Made by a program: the position numbers and the translations under genes. A stretch of DNA of 64,000 nt from NCBI GenBank assembly GCA_016187945.1, contig JACPIT010000006.1, forward strand, positions 62,001 to 126,000, in the 5' to 3' direction. The DNA comes from Opitutia bacterium. GTDB taxonomy: Bacteria; Verrucomicrobiota; Verrucomicrobiia; Opitutales; Opitutaceae. The notes under the pieces were generated by a model. The model saw nothing but the letters and a program-made list of their open reading frames with translations, was not told where the DNA came from and did no database searches. Below are positions 35,067 to 42,398 of this stretch, one piece after another. Positions within the stretch are counted from its first letter, which is position 1; each line of letters begins with the position of its first letter.

Positions 35067-36302
35067 TCACTCCACCCGCAAAATATACCCGCGCAGGTAT
35101 TCGCTCTCGGGCATCGTCGCCAACACCGGGTGGTCCGGCGGCTGGTGACACCACTCAAGCACGTGCACGCGCCGCTTCGCGTCGTTGGCCGCCTCCGCGA
35201 GCACCTGGCGCAGCTCGGTATCGTGCATGTGATGCGAGCACGTGTAGGTTGCGAGCACGCCGCCGGGCGTCAGCGCCTTCATGGCGCGCAGATTGAGTTC
35301 CTTGTAACCGCGCAGCGCGTTTTCGAGGGCGCTCTTCGACTTCGCGAACGGCGGCGGGTCGAGCACGATCACGTCCCACGCCGGCGCCGCGTCGCGCTGC
35401 GCCGTGAACCAGTCGAACACGTTCGCGCCGACAAACTCCGCCGTCACGCCGTTGCGCTCCGCGTTCTTCTTCGCCTGGCTGATCGCGTCGAACGCGCTGT
35501 CGAGTCCGAGCACGCGAGTGGCCCCGGCGCGCGCCGCGTGCAACGCGAACGAGCCTTGGTTGCAAAACGCGTCGAGCACGCGCTTGCCGGCGGCGTATTT
35601 CGCCACCGTCGGGTGCTGGAGCCGCTGGTCGAGGTAGAATCCCGTTTTCTGGCCGTTCTGGAGATCGAGCCAGTAATCGAAACCGTCGATCGTCGCCCAG
35701 CGAGGCTCCCACGCCGCGCCGCTACGCGTGTGCGTTTCCATCGCGAGGCCTTCGAGGCGGCGCAGGTTCGAGTCGTTGCGGAAAACGATCTCCTTCGCGC
35801 CCGTCAGTTCCGCGAGCAGGTCGCCGATCGGCGCCGCGCGCTTGTCCATCGCGAGCGTCTGAATTTGGAGCACGATAGCGTCGCCGAACTGATCCGCCAC
35901 GACGCCCGGCAAGCCGTCGGACTCGGACCAGACGAGACGAGTGTAGGCGGAGCGCGCTGCCGAGGTAGGGCCGGCTTCAACCGGCCCCGGTGAACCCGCG
36001 CGTCCCTCTGGGCCGGCTGAGGCCGGCCCTACCCCGCGTCGCGCGATCGCCGCCGTCAGCGCCGCGCGCAGATACGCCTCATCGAGCGTCACGCGCTCGC
36101 GGCTCAGCCGCCGCCAGACGATCTGCGACTTCGAGTTGTAGATGCCGGTGCCGAGCAAGCGACCGCTGCGATCGCGACATTCGACGACTTCGCCGTCGTG
36201 TTCCGCCGGCAGCAACGCCTCGACTTCATTCGCGAACACCCAGGGGTGTCCGTCGAGCACGCGCCCCTTGGCGTTCGGTTTTAGTTTAAGTGAAAGTAGC
36301 AC
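35067..36302 (-). CDS. rlmI: 23S rRNA (cytosine-C5) methyltransferase RlmI-like
   Basis: A 411-residue class I SAM methyltransferase with an N-terminal PUA domain (residues 1-70, VLDGHPWVFANEVEALLP). The central RlmI fold has SDGLPGVVADQFGD, the QKTGFYLDQR motif, the SAM loop VLDAFCNQGSFALHAARAGA and the catalytic LDPPPFAKSKS. It makes m5C in 23S rRNA. Residues of about 91-113 are a Gly/Pro/Ala-rich insert encoded by an R2 palindrome that stays in frame (see the repeat at 35965-36032). The start is GTG at 36302, which overlaps a small upstream ORF. Confidence 0.88.
   Translation of the reverse strand: MLLSLKLKPNAKGRVLDGHPWVFANEVEALLPAEHDGEVVECRDRSGRLLGTGIYNSKSQIVWRRLSRERVTLDEAYLRAALTAAIARRGVGPASAGPEGRAGSPGPVEAGPTSAARSAYTRLVWSESDGLPGVVADQFGDAIVLQIQTLAMDKRAAPIGDLLAELTGAKEIVFRNDSNLRRLEGLAMETHTRSGAAWEPRWATIDGFDYWLDLQNGQKTGFYLDQRLQHPTVAKYAAGKRVLDAFCNQGSFALHAARAGATRVLGLDSAFDAISQAKKNAERNGVTAEFVGANVFDWFTAQRDAAPAWDVIVLDPPPFAKSKSALENALRGYKELNLRAMKALTPGGVLATYTCSHHMHDTELRQVLAEAANDAKRRVHVLEWCHQPPDHPVLATMPESEYLRGYILRVE
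35965..36032. repeat. R2 palindrome inside the rlmI coding sequence
   Basis: GTAGGGCCGGCTTCAACCGG and GGCTGAGGCCGGCCCTAC, the same arms as the intergenic R2 copies, lie wholly inside rlmI. On the coding strand the arm is read as GTA-GGG-CCG, so its TAG is out of frame and no stop results. It adds a segment reading [13 protein letters not shown] and onward between the PUA and methyltransferase regions. Confidence 0.85.
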
Positions 36303-36445
36303 AACCCGGCATCATTGCCGGATCGGTCGTCCGCAGAAGCACAAAATGCCTGCGGGGGCCGGCGCCGCATCAGGTGCAGCGTCCGCGCCAACTCCGCGAG
36401 CACCTCGCGCAGGTCGGACCACAGCTTTTTCTTCACGGGATCCAT
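36281..36445 (-). CDS. Possible 54-residue protein overlapping rlmI start
   Basis: An ORF from ATG 36445, MDPVKKKLWSDLREVLAELA then RTLHLMRRRPPQAF, ending 22 bases inside rlmI. The first 25 residues would form an amphipathic charged helix. It could be a real leader protein coupled to rlmI or chance. No homologue is recognised and there is no Shine-Dalgarno sequence. Confidence 0.35.
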   Translation of the reverse strand: MDPVKKKLWSDLREVLAELARTLHLMRRRPPQAFCASADDRSGNDAGLCYFHLN

Positions 36446-36579
36446 ACCGCTCTTATCGGCACAAATCGCACCCGAGTTGAGCGCGGCGACTCTCTCTCCG
36501 TAATTTCCTCGTCGCGGAAACCGTGAGGCCTTCGCCGCGCGAGGCGCGAAATTTTCCCGAACTCCGCTCCCCGCCCGCG

Positions 36580-36690
36580 CTACTCGTGTCCGCCGCCGCG
36601 CGTGCTCTCGAGCAGCTTGATCGCGACGCACATCACGACGACGGCGGCGATGCAGAAGGCGATGGTGAGCATGGGCATGACGCCGCCCAT
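36580..36690 (-). CDS. 36-residue single-span membrane protein
   Basis: A very short ORF, ATG at 36690 to TAG at 36580. The sequence is MGGVMPMLTIAFCIAAVVVM followed by CVAIKLLESTRGGGHE. It is a single membrane helix with a charged C-terminal tail, typical of small membrane proteins that modulate larger complexes. A second ATG at residue 5 is preceded by GGGCGG and may be the true start. It is upstream of, and co-directional with, the 54-residue ORF and rlmI. Confidence 0.5.
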   Translation of the reverse strand: MGGVMPMLTIAFCIAAVVVMCVAIKLLESTRGGGHE

Positions 36691-36859
36691 AGTAGCATCC
36701 GCGCGCCCGCCCGCCTATCCGTCGACCTCCGCGCCGCACGCTCAGGTTTTTTCAGATCGCCGCGCCCCAAAAAAGACTTCCCTCGCCCTCCGCCGCCCCG
36801 TTTGCTGACCGGCTCCACTCTCCGCTCCGTCTCTTTCCCTTTCACCTTCCCTCTCACTC

Positions 36860-38542
36860 GTGAGTCCCGCTCAAGAAATCGCCCGCCGTCGCACCTTCGC
36901 GATCATCTCGCACCCCGACGCGGGCAAGACGACGCTGACCGAGAAATTCCTCCTCTACGGCAACGCCATCCACCTCGCCGGCGCCGTGAAGGACCGCAAG
37001 AACCAGCGCGCCACTGCCTCCGACTGGATGGAGCTCGAGAAACAGCGCGGCATCTCGATCAGCTCGACCGTTCTCCAGTTCGATTTCGCCGGCTGCGCCG
37101 TCAACCTCCTCGACACCCCCGGCCACAAGGACTTCTCCGAAGACACCTACCGCGTCCTCACCGCCGTCGACGCCGCGCTGATGGTGATCGACGCCGCCAA
37201 GGGCGTCGAAACGCAGACGCGCAAACTCTTCGAAGTCTGCCGCCGCCGCGGCGTGCCGATCTTCACGTTCATGAACAAGTGCGACCGGCCGACGCGCAAC
37301 CCGCTCGAGCTGCTCGACGAACTCGAGAGCGTGCTCGGCCTGCAATCGTCGCCCGTCATCTGGCCGCTCGGCAACGGCCCGTCGTTCAAAGGCGTGTTCG
37401 ACCGCCGCACGCGGCAGGTTCACCTCTTCGAGCGCGTGCCCGGCGGCGCGTTCCAGGCGCCCGTCAACGTCACCTCGCTCAACGACCCCGCCGTCCGCGC
37501 GAAGCTCGACGACGACACTTACGCCGCCGTGACCGAGCAGCTCGAGATGCTCGACGGAGCTGGCCACCCGTTCGACCTCGCCGCCGTGCAGCAAGGCCAA
37601 CAGACGCCCGTCTACTTCGGCAGCGCCGTGAACAATTTCGGCATCGAGCTTTTGCTGAACGGATTTCTCAAAGACTCCGTCCCGCCCGCGCCGCGTCGCG
37701 CGATGACCGTCACCGGCATCGGCCTCGAGGAAATCGCGAAAGCCGCCTCCGAGTCTGCCAACGAAACCAACTCGCGCGTCATCCCCGTCGATTTTCCGAA
37801 GTTCTCCGGCTTCATTTTCAAGATTCAGGCGAACATGGACCCGAAGCACCGCGACCGCATCGCGTTCCTCCGCGTCTGCACCGGCAAATTCGAGCGCGAC
37901 ATGGTCGTCACGCACCAGCGCACCGGCAAACAGGTGCGCCTCTCGTCCTCGCACAAACTTTTCGGCCAGGAACGCGAAACTGTCGACGAAGCCTGGCCGG
38001 GCGACGTCATCGGCATCGTCGGCCACGACGCCTTCGGCATCGGCGACACGCTCACCGAAGACCGCACGATTCTCTACAACGAGATCCCGCGCTTCCCGCC
38101 CGAAGTCTTCACCTACATCTCGAACCCGACCGCCGGCGACGCGAAGAAATACCGCGCCGGCCTCGAGCAGCTCTTGCAGGAAGGCGTCGTCCAATCCTTC
38201 ACCGCGAAAAACGCGCCTCCGGGCGCGACGCTGCTCGCCGCCGTCGGCCCGCTGCAATTCGAAGTCGTGCAATGGCGCCTCCAGAGCGAATACAACGCCG
38301 AGTCGCGCCTCGCACCGACGCCGTGGACGGTGCTGAAGTGGGTCGTGATCCCCGACGCGATGAAAGGCCCGAAAGGTTTCGACACCTCGCGCGTCGTCGT
38401 CGCCACCGGCGTCAGCTTCGGCGCGGACAAGTTCGAGAATCCCGTCGTCCTCTTCCCGAACGACTGGACGATGCGCTACTTCGTCGAAAAAAACCCCGAG
38501 CTGAAGCTCCTCGATCTCCCACCCGAGCAGCACGTCGAGTAG
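36860..38542 (+). CDS. prfC: Peptide chain release factor 3
   Basis: A 560-residue translational GTPase that recycles release factors 1 and 2 from the ribosome. G motifs: SHPDAGKTTLTEKFL (G1), RGISISST (G2), LLDTPGHKDFSEDTYR (G3), FMNKCDRP (G4). The RF3-specific C-terminal domain ends PNDWTMRYFVEKNPELKL. The start is GTG at 36860 after a pyrimidine-rich tract of about 50 bases with no Shine-Dalgarno sequence. The stop TAG at 38540-38542 is formed by the first bases of an R2 half-palindrome. Confidence 0.95.
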   Translation: MSPAQEIARRRTFAIISHPDAGKTTLTEKFLLYGNAIHLAGAVKDRKNQRATASDWMELEKQRGISISSTVLQFDFAGCAVNLLDTPGHKDFSEDTYRVLTAVDAALMVIDAAKGVETQTRKLFEVCRRRGVPIFTFMNKCDRPTRNPLELLDELESVLGLQSSPVIWPLGNGPSFKGVFDRRTRQVHLFERVPGGAFQAPVNVTSLNDPAVRAKLDDDTYAAVTEQLEMLDGAGHPFDLAAVQQGQQTPVYFGSAVNNFGIELLLNGFLKDSVPPAPRRAMTVTGIGLEEIAKAASESANETNSRVIPVDFPKFSGFIFKIQANMDPKHRDRIAFLRVCTGKFERDMVVTHQRTGKQVRLSSSHKLFGQERETVDEAWPGDVIGIVGHDAFGIGDTLTEDRTILYNEIPRFPPEVFTYISNPTAGDAKKYRAGLEQLLQEGVVQSFTAKNAPPGATLLAAVGPLQFEVVQWRLQSEYNAESRLAPTPWTVLKWVVIPDAMKGPKGFDTSRVVVATGVSFGADKFENPVVLFPNDWTMRYFVEKNPELKLLDLPPEQHVE

Positions 38543-38577
38543 GGCCGGCTTCCGAGTAGCGCCGGTCTCCGACCGGC
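38541..38577. repeat. R2 half-element after prfC
   Basis: AGGGCCGGCTTCCGAGTAGC continues into the small hairpin GCCGGTC-TCC-GACCGGC (38561-38577), followed by GAAAAAA. It supplies the prfC stop codon. The rest of the 294-base gap before the flagellin gene holds GC-rich short repeats and the promoter candidates below. Confidence 0.55.
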
Positions 38578-38706
38578 GAAAAAAGGATCTGCGTTCGCCG
38601 CTGTCGTCCGCTACTTCCCCACGAACTGGCCCGTCACAAACTGGCCCCACTGACCGGCCCGCGCGCGCGCCGCCATCGGCCGCGCGCCGCGCGGCTTGAG
38701 CCAAAT

Positions 38707-38754
38707 TCCGATAAATTCTCCGCGCGCTAAATTCCCACGCCGCACGGACGATTT
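38707..38754 (+). promoter_or_regulatory. Possible sigma-28 (FliA-type) promoter of the flagellin gene
   Basis: TAAATTCC at 38728-38735 and GACGATTT at 38747-38754 are separated by exactly 11 bases, the spacing of sigma-28 promoters (TAAAGTTT-N11-GCCGATAA), but match it only partly. A second -10-like word TCCGATAA at 38707-38714 matches 7 of 8 bases but has no -35 partner. Either could drive flagellin. Confidence 0.28.
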
Positions 38755-38836
38755 TCCCCCAGTCGCTAAGTTGCACGAGTGACACCCCACGCGGCACGGA
38801 TGCCGTATCTCCCGAACCCTGGCTCAAGGACGAACC

Positions 38837-39958
38837 ATGTCAGTCGTCATCAACACCAATTACGCTGCGACACTAGCCGCGAGCAATCTCGCGTCCTCCT
38901 CCACGTCACTGCAACGCAGCCTCAACCGCCTCGCCAGCGGCTCGAAGATCATCAATCCGCAGGACGACGCCGCCGGCCTCGCCGTCTCGATGAAGCTCGC
39001 CGCGACCGCCCGTCGCCAGAACGCCATCTCCGCCAACCTCGGCAACGCCGTCTCCTTTCTGCAAACGCAGGACGGCGCACTGCAAGTCGCGGGCAAGGTT
39101 CTCAGCCGCATCAGCGAGCTGAAAACGCTCTACGCCGATCCGACAAAAAACTCGGACGACCTCGCGAACTACCAAGCAGAGTTCGCCCAGTTGCAAACTC
39201 AGATGACTTCGCTTGGGAATGAGAAATTCAACGGCAAGTCCCTCTTCTCGTCCACCAGCCAGGCCATCCAGACCACGGCGGAAGGCGGCACCGTCTCGAT
39301 CGACGGCGTCGAACTGCTGAGTTCTGGGTCCGGTGCCACCACCAACTTCAGCTTCAATGGCGCGTCGGACAACACGACGTTCACGCCGAGTTCGGCCGGA
39401 ACCATCACGGTGGGCTCGGGCGGGCTTTTTCTTCAGGACAGCAACAATGCCGGGAACCACATCTGGCTCGACAACGTCGGCGACACCGCGACCTACGACG
39501 GCGCGGGCGGCTGGACGTTTTCCGGTGGTGGCGTCAACGGCCTCCAAGGATCTTTCGCGTCGGGTGTCACCGCGCTCTACATGGAGGGTTCGATCAACCA
39601 CGCTTTCGTCGGCACCGGCAGCTTCGCCGCCGGAGGAGCCAGCAACACTAGCGTCGGCGACGTGGCCGCTGCGACCGATCTCGGCTCGCTTACGCTCGGC
39701 GCCGTGACGGATGCCATCGCCGAAATCGCCACGCATCGCGCTACCAACGGCGCCCAACAGTCGCGCCTGCAATTTGCCGACGAAGTCGTGCGCGTGAACA
39801 AGGCCAACATTGAAGCCGCCAACAGCCGCATCACCGACGTCGACGTCGCCGAAGAGTCCACGACGCTCGCGCGCTACAACATCCTCGTCCAATCCGGCAC
39901 GGCCATGCTCACCCAAGCCAACCAGTCCGCCCAAATGGCGCTGCGACTGCTCGGGTAG
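38837..39958 (+). CDS. fliC: Flagellin
   Basis: A 373-residue flagellin. The D0/D1 helices are standard: VINTNYAATLAASNLASSST, SLNRLASGSKIINPQDDAAG at the N-terminus and ITDVDVAEESTTLARYNIL with QANQSAQMALRLLG at the C-terminus. The middle, about residues 165-280, is a Gly/Ser/Thr-rich beta segment (TTNFSFNGASDNTTFTPSSA and onward) unlike common flagellin D2/D3 domains, and its base composition is less GC-rich. AAGGAC lies 7 bases before the ATG, one of few good ribosome-binding sites here. No other flagellar gene is in the window, so it is an orphan copy or a lone structural gene. Confidence 0.93.
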   Translation: MSVVINTNYAATLAASNLASSSTSLQRSLNRLASGSKIINPQDDAAGLAVSMKLAATARRQNAISANLGNAVSFLQTQDGALQVAGKVLSRISELKTLYADPTKNSDDLANYQAEFAQLQTQMTSLGNEKFNGKSLFSSTSQAIQTTAEGGTVSIDGVELLSSGSGATTNFSFNGASDNTTFTPSSAGTITVGSGGLFLQDSNNAGNHIWLDNVGDTATYDGAGGWTFSGGGVNGLQGSFASGVTALYMEGSINHAFVGTGSFAAGGASNTSVGDVAAATDLGSLTLGAVTDAIAEIATHRATNGAQQSRLQFADEVVRVNKANIEAANSRITDVDVAEESTTLARYNILVQSGTAMLTQANQSAQMALRLLG

Positions 39959-40009
39959 CGCGAGGCGGCCGCGGTTGACCGCGCCGACTCGGCAGCGCAT
40001 TTTGCGCGC

Positions 40010-40792
40010 GTGAAAACCCGCGCGCTGCTTCTCCTCGTCTCCCTGTTTCAGTTCACCACGACCGGCGTCGGCGCCGATGCGCCTTCCCCGACGCCACTCG
40101 CGGCGCCCGCCGCCAAGCCCGTCATGCTCATCGTCCACGGCGCGTGGGGTGGCGCGTGGCAATTTTCCAAAGTCGACCCGCTCCTCCGCGAGCGCGGCTT
40201 CGATGTCCGCCGCGTCACGCTCACCGGCCTCGGCGAACGCGCGCATCTCGGCTCGAAAGACATCGGCCTCGAGACGCACATCCAGGACGTCGTGAACGTC
40301 ATCCTCTTCGAGCGCCTCGAAAACATCATTCTCGTCGGCCATAGCTACGGCGGGATGGTCATCACCGGCGTCGCCGACCGCCTGCCCGAGCGCATCAAGA
40401 AACTCGTCTACCTCGACGCCATGCTGCCGAACGACGGCGAGAGCGCCTTCGACGTCATGGGCGGCCGCTCCGAGTGGATCGAGAGGATGACGAAGGACGG
40501 CATGATCGTCCCCTCTTGGGTCCAGCCCGGCAAACCCCACCCGTTCGACGTCCCGCACCCGCTGAAAACCTTCACCGATCCGCTCGCGCTGAAGAATCCC
40601 GCCCGCGAAAAAATTTCCGCCGTCTACCTCCTCACCGTCGATCCCGGCAAGAAGCCCGAGCAGGACGATTTCTGGAAATCCGCCGAACGCGCCCGCGCCC
40701 GCGGCTGGCCCGTCACGATCATGGAAGCCGACCACAACCCGCAATGGCGCAAGCCCGCCGAGACGGCGGAGCTGCTCGGGACGCTCAACTGA
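40010..40792 (+). CDS. Secreted alpha/beta hydrolase (EstC/MES-like)
   Basis: A 260-residue hydrolase. The GTG start is followed by a signal peptide (ALLLLVSLFQFTTTGVGA). Motifs: oxyanion VHGAWGGAWQF, nucleophile Ser in ILVGHSYGGMVI, and the terminal His in MEADHNPQWRKP. The G-L-G-E-R segment after the second strand (LTGLGERAHL) is characteristic of the salicylate/methyl-ester esterase group. Likely acts on small esters in the periplasm. Confidence 0.85.
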   Translation: MKTRALLLLVSLFQFTTTGVGADAPSPTPLAAPAAKPVMLIVHGAWGGAWQFSKVDPLLRERGFDVRRVTLTGLGERAHLGSKDIGLETHIQDVVNVILFERLENIILVGHSYGGMVITGVADRLPERIKKLVYLDAMLPNDGESAFDVMGGRSEWIERMTKDGMIVPSWVQPGKPHPFDVPHPLKTFTDPLALKNPAREKISAVYLLTVDPGKKPEQDDFWKSAERARARGWPVTIMEADHNPQWRKPAETAELLGTLN

Positions 40793-40846
40793 TGCGATGC
40801 CGCGAGCGGCGCCGGCTTCCCGTCCGCTCCGCCACTCGCCCAAAAC

Positions 40847-40874
40847 GAAGGCCGCCTACCCCTAGGCGGCCTTC
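40847..40874 (+). terminator. Strong hairpin after hydrolase gene
   Basis: GAAGGCCGCCTA and TAGGCGGCCTTC pair perfectly over 12 bases around a CCCC loop. No T-run follows, but the stem is stable enough to stop or protect a transcript. Confidence 0.6.
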
Positions 40875-40896
40875 ACCCTAACACCAAGCAAACACT

Positions 40897-41013
40897 ATGA
40901 ACGGGATGAAAGACGCACGAACCCGCTTCCGCGTTCAAGCATCGCGCAACTTTCTGCGCGAGAGTTCACCGGCCCGCCACGTGCGCGTCACGCGTTCGTC
41001 ACGGAGCAACTGA
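40897..41013 (+). CDS. Possible 38-residue basic peptide
   Basis: ATG at 40897 to TGA at 41011, reading MNGMKDARTRFRVQASRNFL and then Ser/Arg-rich sequence. It sits directly after a hairpin with no Shine-Dalgarno sequence. The composition is very basic. Coding is doubtful; the stretch might instead be a small RNA or an untranslated region. Confidence 0.22.
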   Translation: MNGMKDARTRFRVQASRNFLRESSPARHVRVTRSSRSN

Positions 41014-41049
41014 ATCCGCCGCCCTTTGCCCTCCAGTGTCCTCTCCACT

Positions 41050-41083
41050 GTAGGGCCGGCGCTTGCCGCCGGGCCGCGACTAC
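41050..41083. repeat. Short R2-like hairpin
   Basis: GTAGGGCCGGCGCTTGCCGC continues to a CTAC end. It is a contracted relative of the R2 palindromes, upstream of the TfoX-like gene. Confidence 0.5.
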
Positions 41084-41148
41084 TGTCAGAGTCCGCTCCG
41101 CATCGATCCGTGCCATCCGCCGGACTTCGTTTCGCTCACCATTCGCCT

Positions 41149-41592
41149 ATGAAACGCCTCGACCGCGCCCTCCCCTCCGCCCGCGTCGTCCACCGCCACG
41201 CGTGGATTTGGGAGCCGCTCGAAAGCGAGCCGGGCTTTGTCCTCCGCGCGATGTTCGGCGCGAAGGCTGTCTACCTCGACGGCAAGATCGTCCTCTGCTG
41301 CTCCACCGGCGAAGAACCCTGGTGCGGCGTGCTCGTGCCGACCGACCGCGCGCATCACGACGCGCTCCGCGCCGAGTTTCCCGCGCTCGTCGTCCACTCC
41401 GTCCTCGGAAAATGGCTTTATCTGCCCGAGTCCGCCGACGCCTTCGAGCGCACCGCCACGGCCCTCGTGGGCCTCATCCGCCGCCGCGACCCGCGCATCG
41501 GCGTGGTTCCAAAATCGAAAAAGCGCCGCGCCACCGCCTCCGTCCGTGGCACACGCTCCGTTCGCACTCGCTCGCGTCGCCACTCGTCGTGA
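41149..41592 (+). CDS. TfoX N-terminal-like small protein
   Basis: A 147-residue protein. The central RAMFGAKAVYLDGKIVLCCS resembles the MFGGxGxYxxGxxF core of the TfoX N-terminal / YjbR-like fold, which binds DNA or acts in competence control in other proteins. The C-terminal 25 residues are a Lys/Arg/Ser tail. The ATG at 41149 has no Shine-Dalgarno sequence. The stop overlaps the next gene's GTG as GTGA, so both should be translated together. Confidence 0.6.
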   Translation: MKRLDRALPSARVVHRHAWIWEPLESEPGFVLRAMFGAKAVYLDGKIVLCCSTGEEPWCGVLVPTDRAHHDALRAEFPALVVHSVLGKWLYLPESADAFERTATALVGLIRRRDPRIGVVPKSKKRRATASVRGTRSVRTRSRRHSS

Positions 41593-42149
41593 CCCCGCGC
41601 TTCTTCAAATCCGCCGCCGATTTCCGCGCGTGGCTGGAGAAAAATCACGCCACCGCCACCGAACTCTGGGTCGGCCTCTACAAGAAGCACGTCCCGAACC
41701 CCGGCCTCACCTATCCGGACGCCGTTATCGAAGCGCTCTGCTTCGGCTGGATCGACAGCGTGATGCGCCGCATCGACGACGATCGCCACATGCAGCGTTT
41801 CACGCCGCGCAAGCCCGGCAGCGTTTGGAGCAACATCAACGTCGCCCACGTCGAGCGCCTCACCCGCGAGGGCCGCATGGCGCCCGCCGGCCTCGCCGCC
41901 TTCGCCGTCCGCTCCGCCGCGAAGACCGGCATCTACTCCTTCGAGCGCGAAAAGCCCGCCGAACTGCCGCCCGCCTACCTCCGCGAGTTCAAGGCTCATG
42001 CCGTTGCGTGGAAATTTTTCCAAGCCCAGCCGCCGGGTTATCGTCGTCTCGCGCTCCATCACGTCGTGAATCCGAAGCAGGAAGCCACGCGCCGCCGCTG
42101 GCTCGAAAAACTCATCGCCGCCTCCGCCGCCGGCCGGCGAATCGACTGA
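41589..42149 (+). CDS. YdeI/OmdA-family protein
   Basis: A 186-residue protein of the YdeI (bacteriocin-protection, OmdA) family. Typical blocks: FKSAADFRAWLEKNHATATE, LWVGLYKKH, TYPDAVIEALCFGWIDS and RFTPRKPGSVWSNINV. C-terminal helices are also as expected (FFQAQPPGYRRLALHHV). The family is linked to stress and antimicrobial tolerance, but its biochemistry is unclear. The GTG at 41589 overlaps the upstream stop by four bases, which fixes the start. Confidence 0.88.
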   Translation: MTPRFFKSAADFRAWLEKNHATATELWVGLYKKHVPNPGLTYPDAVIEALCFGWIDSVMRRIDDDRHMQRFTPRKPGSVWSNINVAHVERLTREGRMAPAGLAAFAVRSAAKTGIYSFEREKPAELPPAYLREFKAHAVAWKFFQAQPPGYRRLALHHVVNPKQEATRRRWLEKLIAASAAGRRID

Positions 42150-42171
42150 GCACGCCCCGCCGGCCCGAAAA

Positions 42172-42231
42172 GTAGCGCGGTGCTTCCGCCAGCGCGGAGG
42201 ACGTCCAGTGCGGGCTAAAGCACCGCACTAC
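42172..42231. repeat. Intergenic palindrome, family R4
   Basis: GTAGCGCGGTGCTTCCGCCA on the left, complementary GCGGGCTAAAGCACCGCACT on the right. Same family as 17811-17871. Confidence 0.75.
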
Positions 42232-42254
42232 TCCCAAAACCCGCGCACGGAAAC

Positions 42255-42333
42255 TGTAGGAGCGGCTTTATGCCGCGATAGCAGCGATGCGGGCGCCGCG
42301 TCCAAGCGAATCGCGGCGTAAAGCCGCTTCTAC
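42255..42333. repeat. Intergenic palindrome, family R1
   Basis: TGTAGGAGCGGCTTTATGCC on the left and the near complement on the right, two mismatches. It and the R4 copy fill the 249-base gap between convergent genes, the same R4-R1 order as at 17811-18072. Confidence 0.85.
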
Positions 42334-42398
42334 AATTTTCGCTCGCCGCGCCGCGCCTCGTAGCGTCGCGTCGCATCGCGCCCCTTCGACTTGCCCGT

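Noticed and set aside
38541-38590. Intrinsic terminator after prfC
   Set aside because: The hairpin is followed by an A-run and not a T-run on the transcribed strand. It is better explained as an R2 remnant.
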